Shown: in pieces, positions 56,927 to 64,000 of the stretch
Position numbering within the stretch: the first letter of the stretch is position 1
Layout of the letters: each line of letters starts with the position of its first letter
Source: Ectobius pallidus
Lineage: Eukaryota; Arthropoda; Insecta; Blattodea; Ectobiidae
Assembly: GCA_964059195.1 (NCBI GenBank)
Contig: CAXKWD010000002.1
Span: 151,421,042-151,485,041, forward strand
Length of the DNA stretch: 64,000 nt
Reading direction: 5' to 3'
Position numbers and translations under genes: made by a program
Notes under the pieces: generated by a model
Database searches by the model: none
What the model was told of the DNA's origin: nothing
The model's input: the letters and a program-made list of their open reading frames with translations, nothing else

Positions 56927-57768
56927 CACCGTGTCCGGGAAAGACATGACGAATAAGAAATAATTATATATCTGAAACTATTACAGTTACTACCTCAGTA
57001 TTTTCACAGTTAGAAAGACAAACTCAAAAAGTTTTGTTTTGTAGCATCCCGTAAAGCTCATGAGCATGCACATTGTTGTTACACGAGGAGAAACGAGAAA
57101 AAGCAAGTTGTGCGTGTGGTGTACAGGCTACAGCCGAACAATGTTTACCATAGTAGAGAAAGCAGAATGTGTTTTCTGGCTTGCTGAATTGAAGTCAGTC
57201 AAGCGTGTAGGCTACAACGTCGTTTGCAAACAGACAAAGACCGAAATACTCCCGCCAGAAACAGCATCCTTCATTGGTACAAGCAATTTCTGGAAACAGG
57301 GAATGTTCAGTCACAGCAGAGAAAGGCAAAGAAATCGCGGATAAACGACAATTACATTGAAAGGGTACGAGCTGCTTTTGTAAGAAACCCGAGGAAATCC
57401 ATTCGTTAGGCGGCAAGACAACTGCAAATGCCAAAATCCACAATCCATGGGAGAGAAGAATCTACACCATGGCCACCAAGGTCGCCGGACATGACCCCAC
57501 TGGATTTCTTTCTGTGGGGTTTTGTGAAAGACAAAGTGTATCGCACGCCTGTGACCGATATTGAAGATTTACGTGGCCGAATCTACGATGCAATAGGACT
57601 AGTCACACCGGAGATGCTTTCGCATGTGTGGCACGAAATTGAGTATCGTCAGGCTTATTAAAACTCAACGTGTTTCTCTTTGTATCCGTGAAAACATCAC
57701 GACAATGAATGCAATAGTTTCAGATATATAATTATTTCTTTTTCGTCAGGTCTTTCCCGGACACCCTG
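56927..57768 (+). mobile_element. Mariner-type deletion derivative, TA target duplication
   Basis: Inverted ends of about 60 bp (CACCGTGTCCGGGAAAGA at 56927 and the inverse of CAGGGTGTCCGGGAAAGA ending at 57768) are flanked by TA (56925-56926 and 57769-57770). The arms share 'aataattatatatctgaaac'. The element interrupts a non-LTR retrotransposon. Confidence 0.92.
57150..57661 (+). pseudogene. Mariner-like transposase lacking its catalytic core
   Basis: The helix-turn-helix part is visible in two frames: KAECVFWLAELKSVKRV (near 57157), then ILHWYKQFLETGNVQSQQ and YIERVRAAFVRNPRKSIR (57260-57406). After a TAG at 57407-57409 the frame continues QLQMPKSTIH and immediately GREEST-PWPPRSPDMTPLD, the C-terminal part with the third catalytic aspartate (SPDMTPLDFFLWG). 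The roughly 150-180 residues holding the first two catalytic aspartates are missing in frame. One frameshift near 57215 and the stop finish the loss. The element can only move if an intact relative supplies transposase. Confidence 0.85.
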
Positions 57769-57775
57769 TATATTT

Positions 57776-58830
57776 TTCGGAGACAGCAAAGACAAGGTGC
57801 TCGACTCCAGTAAAGACAACACCACTGATATTATAAAGACACTTACCTGGAATATCGAAGGCCTAAGAAATGCAGTCGACATGCTCCCAAAAGAGAGTTT
57901 CACAGATTTCGACCTAGTAGTACTAACAGAAACATTTCTCACGGAGGAGTGGAGTGCAGCCGGATTCTATGCAGTGCACACACTTGCCTCACAAGGGCAA
58001 AGATGAAGACCTATGCGAGGGATCACATTCCTCCTAAAATCAAGCCTGTCGCCTTTCAAAGTGGAACTCAGAACACCAGAAATGCTGGTCATAAGAACAA
58101 AAATTTGTATGATCATAGGTGTATATTTAAGCCAGAATTCAAAGAGGAAGATATCATTGACTCTATCAGTACCGCATTAAGCCTCGCTCGAAAAGAGGTA
58201 TTAGTCATAGTCTTAGGTGACCTAAATTGCAGGATAGATGACAGATATCACAAGACAGAGGCAGTACTGCGATTTCTCGAAGATGAGGGACTGAGCTTGC
58301 TGAATAAAAGCAACGAGAAAACGTACATAAGCCATAATGGGAGTAGCACGATTGACCTCGTGTTAACAAACATGAAAAATGTAGAAAGGACAACACAAAC
58401 AGTACAGAAAAGAGTGGAAAGAAAATATCTACCAGTAGCGACAACCTTTGCCGTAAACAGACACAAAACTTGTCTTGAGAATACTAAGCAGTCTAAAAAA
58501 CTAAATCTGCAGGCTATAGAACAAACCGCCCCTCAAGCCACGGAAGCATTGCGAGAACTAAAAAACGGTCACATTGACAATGCGGGAGCGGAGCTGGAAC
58601 AAGCAATCCTGAGCGCTACAAACACAATTACTGTCAACAGGAAGTCAAAACCCTGGTTTTACGAAACCTGCTACAGAACAAGGCGAGAAACTCTTCATTC
58701 CCTACAGAAAGCAATAGCCGAGCCATCAGAGGAAGCGCTGAATGGATATGCTCGGAAAAGACAAACATACAAAGCCCTTCTAAAAGAGAAAAAAGGAAAA
58801 ATTACGAAGAGGAGGCAAAGACAATTATAA
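57776..58830 (+). pseudogene. Non-LTR retrotransposon ORF2, endonuclease domain, broken
   Basis: The AP-endonuclease-like nicking domain is recognisable from LTWNIEGLRN, DLVVLTETFL (with the catalytic glutamate), VLGDLNCRID and STIDLVLTN. An in-frame TGA at 58004-58006 and a one-base loss near 58127 break it. The final conserved 'SDH-PV' motif reads ERKYLPVA at about 58420-58440, so the catalytic histidine is replaced by tyrosine. The linker to the reverse transcriptase follows to 58830, where another frame change occurs in an A-rich run. Confidence 0.85.
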
Positions 58831-59714
58831 AAGAAGCTAAAAATAACCCACATAAAGTTCTACAACACAGAAAGCCAATGTTTTCAAGAGACATCCCCAT
58901 AGAAACATGGACCCAGCATTACAGCCGGGTACTAAAATCCAGAGACACCAGGCCATGCCCACATACGGAAAGTTCTATTAACAAGAGATATATCGAACCT
59001 TTCACTATAGAAGATGTCCAGAAAACAATACCAAGCCTGAAGAATAATAAATCCTGCGGACCTGACAAGGTCTACAATGAATACCTAAAGAGTGCAGCAC
59101 CAATACTCGTGGAAGCTTGGACCGAACTCTTTAATGAATGCCTGAGACAGGGAAGAATACCAGAACGTTGGAGAATGTGGAAGATCAAGCCGCTTTATAA
59201 AGGAAAGGGAAATGCCAGTGACCCAAATTCGTATAGGGGCGTAGCACTGGAATGCACACTTCTCAAATTATTTACCAAGCTTATCACAAGTAGGTTAACC
59301 ACTCTCGTGGACAGACACATCCCTGAGGAACAGTTCGGCTTCAGGAAAAACCGTTCAACTATACAGGCTGTGGAATGTCTGCAAAAAGACATACAGGAAG
59401 CACTCGAACAACCAAGAGGAAAACTCCACGCTGTATTTAAAGATTATGAGAAAGCGTTCGACAACATTAACAGAACGAAACTCCTAACCAAATTGAAGCA
59501 AATGATAGGGAAAGAGAACTCCTTGACACAATTAATAAAGGACATTCTTCCAAACAATTGCATTCAGATCGACGACACAGTCACCACCTCTGATTCAAAA
59601 GACCAGACGACAGGAGTACTCCAAGGAGACCCTTTAAGTCCAATCTTATTTAACATTGCAACATATGACGTAATGCAGGAAATACAAACAGAAGGAATAA
59701 AGGCGTACATTTAA
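58797..59714 (+). pseudogene. Non-LTR retrotransposon ORF2, reverse transcriptase fingers and palm
   Basis: From the frame change near 58795 the reverse transcriptase reads CGPDKVYNEYLKSA, NSYRGVALECT, EEQFGFRKNRSTIQA, AVFKDYEKAFDNI (motif A with a catalytic Asp) and TTGVLQGDPLSPILFNI (motif B). The frame ends with TAA at 59712-59714 precisely where the tyrosine of the catalytic Tyr-Ala-Asp-Asp box should be, since the next codons are Ala-Asp-Asp. The enzyme copies element RNA at a nicked target (target-primed reverse transcription). The clade is uncertain; motif spelling suggests a CR1/Jockey-like group. Confidence 0.88.
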
Positions 59715-60104
59715 GCAGACGACATGGTTTTAGTATCAACGTCAGTTAACTTACTGCAGGCAGCATTTAATCGACTAGTGGAGTGGGCTAAAAACAACGA
59801 TCTTGCACTGAACAGAACCAAAACCGTACAAATGACCTTTAAGAGAGGAGGAAAAGTAGCAAAAGCAGACACTATTTATTTAGAAGGCACACCATTGACA
59901 AAAGTGAAGAGTTTCAAGTACTTGGGGATAACACTCCAGTCTCAAGGAACAACATATACACGTCACATAAAAGAAAGAACGATAGCCTCGATTAGATGTA
60001 TGAACGACATCAAACACCTATCGAAGATATCCCTGCAAACAGCAATGGAAATCTTCAAAGTAAAGATTATACCTGTCATAGCATCTGGCGGCACCTCTCA
60101 ATGA
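59715..60104 (+). pseudogene. Reverse transcriptase continuation beyond the catalytic stop
   Basis: The same frame resumes with ADDMVLVSTSVNLLQAAFNR, LNRTKTVQMTF and SFKYLGITLQSQG, the second catalytic box and the thumb region. It is interrupted by a frame change near 60085-60100. It is part of one original gene with the preceding feature. Confidence 0.85.
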
Positions 60105-60583
60105 GCAACCTAAAAGATCTTGAAAAGGTGAAAACTACGTTCCTGAAACGTGCATTATGCCTCTCAAAGTTCTCGTCATCACGGCTTGTGTACGAGCTGA
60201 GCAGGGAAACTATGCTGCTGGAAGATCTAAGACTGCAGTCATTACTGCCAACGTCACCAGCTTACGAGAATGCCATTACTGAACACCGAAGGAAGAAGAC
60301 GGAGATACCAGAAGACTTCTATACCACAGACGCCATGACCAGTGATGATTGGAAGAAAGCCTGCTACGAGTTGCGACACATGGTGACCCGTTTCGCGGTC
60401 CACGGATTTCATTTCAAGATATACCGCACAATTTTCACCAACCCAGTGCAGACTGTGTGTGCTCGTTATGTGATAAAGATTGTGGAAGATAGAAGCCGTT
60501 CCTTCCAGGTTGAAGCATGGCCTTGCATGCGCAGTGAAAAAAAAATTCGTCACTGCTGGGGGAGGGACTATCGATTTTCCTAA
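60105..60583 (+). pseudogene. C-terminal part of non-LTR ORF2
   Basis: Beginning IWRHLSMSNLKDLEKVK, the frame continues with RALCLSKFSSSRLVYELS and a stretch around HGFHFKIYRT to about 60540. A cysteine-rich end typical of such proteins is not clear. An A9 run at about 60535-60544 may mark the 3' end of the element. Confidence 0.7.
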
Positions 60584-60795
60584 ACCACGTGGTTTCCATG
60601 TGCTTTCACTGCTACGTATCGTCAGTATAAAAACATCTGTGTTTGTGTAGGAGTGAAATTTGAGATTCAGTATTCGTACCAGTGTTATTTTATTGTTATC
60701 TTTTTATTATTATTAAGTTTACTATCGAGTTATTGTTATTGTTATTGTTATTCCATTGTTATTAATTGGTGGTGAACCATACGTACACGTTTGAA

Positions 60796-62421
60796 ATGCC
60801 ACCAGCTCGGAGTAAGTTAGGTAAAGATAAAGTTCTGCACAGTCAAGCCAGGGAACTGATATGGAACGTGTACAATTCCATGAAAAGAGAAGCAGCAGAA
60901 GGAGGACCGAGAAACTTGAAACAAGTTCAGCTAAGAGTCAGTGAGGTGACGAACATTTCTAGAAGTACCGTTGGTAGAATTCTGAAGAGTGCCGAAAGTC
61001 CATTAATATGGAGCCTGAGAATGCAAATGAAGACGTAAATATTGATGCAGGTCCATCGTTTTCAACGCCTAATAAAACGAGAACGGTGAAGAAGCCAATT
61101 TCGGATTTAGATAATTTTGACCAAGATTTGTTACGACGAACTATTTATAATTTCCACACAACAGAACATGAACGGGTGACATTGAAAAAATTACGAGAGA
61201 AGCTACGAAATGATATGGGTTATATGGGGAGCAAAACAACATTATGGAGAATTATTCGGAAAGTGGGTTTCCGTTGGCTAAAAACTAGGGACAACAGAAA
61301 GGTGCTAACGGAGAAGAGCGACATCAGGGCGAAAAGAACTCTATATTTAAGGCAAATTGCAAAATACAGAGAATAGGGGAGGCCGATAATATACACGGAC
61401 GAAACCTACATTCATGCAGGTCACACTTCGCCTAATAGCTGGATAGATAGTAGTTCCAAGATGGATTTTGCGCCAATTTCGAAAGGACAGAGAGCACTGA
61501 TTGTTCATGCAGGAGGAGAGGAAGGCTTTGTTGAAAATGCACTACTTATATTTAAGTCTGGCTGCAAAACGAGCGATTACCATTCAGACATGAATTTTGG
61601 TAATTACTATAAGTGGATGACAGAAACTCGGAGGTGGCCCCGGCATTGGGCTGATCACTCATCCGGGGAGGCCCTCCATGTCCTTGTCTGGTCAAAAAAG
61701 TATGTATGTGATCCAAAGGTAATCCCTCTCCCGACAGGTCGCGGTCCTGTAAGGCCCGGGCGGCTTGGGTCGCTTAAATCCTACAAAGGGAGAGGTAAAA
61801 CTACGAAAAGAAAGGATGACAGAAAAATTAATTCCAAATCTACCAGAGAACTCTGTTGTCGTTATGGATAATGCCTCCTACCATAATGTACTAGAAGATC
61901 CTGCACCGACCTCGAACAGCAACAAAGCTACCATGCAGGAATTGTTAACAGCCAGAGAGATACCATTTTCCGCATCTGCTTTGAAGCCGGAACTATATGA
62001 GCTGATACAACGACACAAGCCTCAATATAAGAAGTATGTGATCGATTCAGTTCTTGCACGTAATGGGCACTGTGCATTGAGACTCCCACCGTATCACCCT
62101 GAACTGAATCCCATCAAAAAAATCTGGAGTACTGTTAAAGGATGGGTTGCTGAACAGAATGTTTCATTTAAACTGGACAATGCAACTCAACTCTTTGAGG
62201 AGAAGTGTAACAACATCACTCGTGCTGACTGGTTGTCTCGTTGCCGAAACGCTCGTGATCGCGAAGCTGAGTATATGGCAACAGAAATGTTAATTCACAA
62301 TATGACTGAAAACGTAATCATACAGGTAGGTGGAAGTGACAGTGATGAAAGTGATAGCGAAATAAATGAAGGCGACTCTAGTGATTCAGAAGAACAACTG
62401 TCAGGGGTGGAGCCTTCGTAG
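60796..62421 (+). pseudogene. IS630/Tc1-type (DDE_3) transposase with Glu-to-Lys change, SINE and stop
   Basis: The N-terminal helix-turn-helix part starts MPPARSKLGKDKVLH (60796) and includes VSEVTNISRSTVGRILK. After a frame change near 61000 a linker and second DNA-binding part run to a TAG at 61374-61376. The catalytic part continues in the same frame with IYTDETYIH (first Asp codon 61398-61400) and ISKGQRALIVHAGG. It is then split by a SINE (61627-61813), and goes on, shifted by one base, with VVMDNASYHNV (second Asp codon 61867-61869). The third motif reads YHPELNPIKKIW: the family has Glu where AAA (Lys) stands at 62116-62118. An acidic Asp/Ser tail follows. The protein is dead on four counts. 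Confidence 0.88.
61627..61813 (+). mobile_element. 5'-truncated SINE (family S2) inside the transposase
   Basis: The 187-bp insert is flanked by GGATGACAGAAA (61615-61626 and 61814-61825). It matches the 3' ~185 bp of the SINE at 27443-27862, from 'ggcattgggctgatcactc' to 'aggtaaaact'. Insert plus duplication is 199 bp, so the transposase frame shifts by one; the local frame nevertheless stays open through the SINE and stops at 61871. Confidence 0.93.
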
Positions 62422-62512
62422 AATGGTGCACCAGTTTCAAGAAAAAATATCCCGATTTCATCAAGTACCAGTAAGTAATGAGATAGTTTGCCATTCCCTA
62501 AATATAGGGCTA

Positions 62513-62513
<1 letters not shown>

Positions 62514-62582
<69 letters not shown>
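62514..62582. repeat. (TTA)n microsatellite
   Basis: About 23 uninterrupted TTA/ATT units. Long isoleucine frames across it on both strands are artefacts. Confidence 0.97.
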
Positions 62583-63374
62583 GTAACATATTGTTATAAT
62601 AATTATCATTTTGTAGCAAACAGATCTCAATTACTATGAAGTCAGTACAGTATTCTGTTTGTGTAGTGCATTTTACCTTTACGTAATACGTTTCACATTG
62701 TGTACGCGGAGAGCTCAGGGTTAATGTTTTCAAGTCAGTCAGTAGCTCAGCTCTTGAGGGATGGAGTTAAAGGGGCAGGAGTTGGCGAGGTCAATCCTCC
62801 CTGCGTGAGATTTCTAGGGCATGCTTCAACTGAAATGGATTCTACCATGTACTTGACTGCAAAAAACGCACAGTGTCACTAACAAAGTTTTGCACGAGCG
62901 AGAACTGATCTCTGGACTAACATGCACATTGTGCGATCTTCTCTTTTATTATTATTATGTTAAAAGTAGTGTAAGTATATTATTTTCATATTAGCACTTT
63001 CTGAAGAATAACAGATAACAGATAACGGAAAATCAAAGAGAAATCAAAGTTGTATAAGGTTATTATAAGAGAAAAATTCTTCTTTCACTGGAATTCAAAG
63101 CCACGACCTTCGGCTTTCCATGCCGTTGCTCTACCAACTAAGCTAGAGAGAGTTCGCTTCATTGTGCCTGTTAGGGAAATTAAATATGTAATTTATATGT
63201 TGGTAATAATTTGTATTTTGTATGTCGGTCATATTGGGCTTTGAAAATAAATAAAACAACTGCTAAGATGGCTGAAAGTGAAAAATAGCTAAATCATTCA
63301 TGGTCCTCGCATCCCGGACGTTCTACATATGAACTACAAGAAGACAGCTTCCTAAATACCAGGTATTTATATTC
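62583..63374. other. Region upstream of the BEL/Pao gag, probably LTR and leader
   Basis: No gene is visible apart from a SINE fragment. TGGTCCTCGCATCCCGG at 63300-63316 lies 60-75 bp before the gag start and begins with TGG as a primer-binding site must, but I cannot name the tRNA. The 5' LTR would then end near 63298; its partner is beyond the window. Confidence 0.4.
63055..63155 (-). repeat. tRNA-headed SINE (family S1) fragment
   Basis: On the minus strand TTAGCTAGTTGGTAGAGC-like (A box) and a decayed B box are followed by 'agaatttttctcttataata', the family tail. If the region is an LTR, this SINE lies in it. Confidence 0.65.
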
Positions 63375-64000
63375 ATGTTACAACGATTGCATAATATGGA
63401 TGAAACCGACAAACGAACGCTAACCAAAAAGCGAGCTACGCTAAAAGCAAGCATAACTCGCATTCATCACTTCTTGAACACAGAACTAGATTCTACTGAT
63501 GTTAGCCTTATTCAAGTAAAATTAAATAGATTGCTCTCTACTATTGAAGAGTTCAAGCAAGTTCAGAGTGAACTAGAACTGAATGATGAAGACAACTCAG
63601 AAGGTCACGCTGCGTATAGACAGGAATTTGAAGACATTGTTGACCGTCTAGAAGCTAAACTCAGAAAGGCAACGGTCGCACAAATTGTGCATGAAAATGA
63701 CGACGTAATCACCCAGTCATCTCGTGGCAGATCCACATATGTAAAGCTTCCCAAAATAAACCTTCCCACTTTCAGTGGTGGTCTAATCACCTGGCTACAC
63801 TTCAAGGATACCTTCGAAGGCCTAGTGGTGAATAACAAGGAGCTCTCAAATATAGAAAAATTTCACTATTTACTCTCTTCCCTGAGAGGCGAAGCTAAGG
63901 AGAGCATAAGAAATATCAGCGTATCTGAAGCAAACTTCCCTGTAGCATACAACATTTTGGTCAATCGCTATCATTCGCCCACGCTGATAGCAGCCGAATA
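63375..64000 (+). CDS. gag: BEL/Pao retrotransposon Gag, 5' part, open to window end
   Basis: An uninterrupted frame of 208 codons runs off the right edge. It starts at ATG 63375, with a second ATG at 63396 that begins MDETDKRTLTKKRATLK. The N-terminal ~110 residues are a coiled-coil-like helical region rich in Glu, Leu and Lys. Then comes VKLPKINLPTFSGGLITWLHFKDTFE and EKFHYLLSSLRGEAK, the diagnostic core of BEL/Pao Gag (the DUF1759 region), followed by YNILVNRYHSP. The protein would assemble cytoplasmic particles; protease, reverse transcriptase and integrase should follow as one polyprotein. The intact frame contrasts with the decayed elements to the left and suggests a young copy. Confidence 0.9.
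   Translation, partial: MLQRLHNMDETDKRTLTKKRATLKASITRIHHFLNTELDSTDVSLIQVKLNRLLSTIEEFKQVQSELELNDEDNSEGHAAYRQEFEDIVDRLEAKLRKATVAQIVHENDDVITQSSRGRSTYVKLPKINLPTFSGGLITWLHFKDTFEGLVVNNKELSNIEKFHYLLSSLRGEAKESIRNISVSEANFPVAYNILVNRYHSPTLIAAE

Larger units (their letters stand above)
56421..57813 (+). pseudogene. ORF1 of a non-LTR retrotransposon, interrupted by a mariner element
   Basis: The frame from 56421 (perhaps really starting at 56529 or another internal ATG) has a charged N-terminus with an arginine run (RRRRRRR) and then WLYVGRLHQSTVRENLVIYI and EQPEFWPKGVVVRQY. This pattern is shared by the first proteins of several insect non-LTR elements and suggests nucleic-acid binding. A mariner derivative is inserted at TA 56925-56926; the frame would otherwise run to a TAA at 57811-57813, overlapping the start of ORF2 in another frame. 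It has no zinc knuckle within the visible part. Confidence 0.65.
60590..62480 (+). mobile_element. IS630/Tc1-superfamily transposon, decayed
   Basis: A transposase gene with flanking sequence follows the non-LTR element. A possible left end is 'gggactatcgattttcctaa' at about 60567; no matching right end was found before the microsatellite at 62514, so the right boundary is uncertain. Confidence 0.6.

Noticed and set aside
1..64000. CRISPR arrays, rRNA genes, telomeric TTAGG arrays and conventional host genes
   Set aside because: I looked for these on both strands and found none that could be supported.

Overview
This window looks like intergenic DNA from a large, transposon-dense arthropod genome, most likely an insect. 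The reasons are the AT-rich composition, (ATT)n microsatellites, three or four tRNA-headed SINE families, hAT, mariner and IS630/Tc1-type transposons, LTR elements primed by the animal initiator tRNA-Met, BEL/Pao and non-LTR retrotransposons, and a Polinton-type DNA polymerase. I found no conventional host gene, rRNA, stand-alone tRNA or CRISPR array. The species cannot be told from the sequence.

Layout. 1-4150: remnant of a Polinton/adintovirus-like element, with a broken protein-primed family-B DNA polymerase on the minus strand, two small divergent plus-strand reading frames, then a degenerate ATT-rich repeat field. 4863-7366: a candidate DNA transposon with terminal inverted repeats and many short palindromic subterminal repeats. 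7900-8470: an array of diverged units carrying TGACGTCA-like motifs. 8854-17901: a minus-strand LTR retrotransposon (E1) with 1.27-kb LTRs, an AAGT target duplication, an intact 439-aa Gag and no pol, containing a nested TTA-flanked DNA transposon (11720-13277). 18664-28140: giant inverted repeat P1, whose arms carry the end of a hAT transposase; one arm holds a second hAT and a tandem-repeat element, the other a SINE. 28141-33185: AT-rich sequence with a MITE, a third copy of the P1 terminal repeat, a tandem array and a complete SINE with a 13-bp target duplication. 33186-45910: second giant inverted repeat P2 (foldback type), with remnants of a non-LTR retrotransposon in both arms; one arm was hit by two SINEs and by an LTR element (E3, 37455-41812). 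47899-54541: a small foldback split by a second Gag-only LTR element (E2). 56421-60583: a decayed non-LTR retrotransposon interrupted by a mariner deletion derivative. About 60590-62480: an IS630/Tc1-type transposase interrupted by a SINE and lacking its third catalytic acid. 63375-64000: the open 5' part of a BEL/Pao gag, continuing past the window.

Two themes stand out. The palindromes act as internal controls: for six later insertions the opposite arm preserves the uninterrupted target, so target duplications and order of events can be read from this one window. Also, the two LTR elements E1 and E2 share a Gag type, an initiator-tRNA-Met primer site, an LTR that opens with a small hairpin, and the absence of pol, so they look like a non-autonomous Gag-only lineage.

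Coordinates of target duplications, LTR ends and motifs were counted directly; boundaries of old repeats are approximate. All family names come from motif recognition without any database search.
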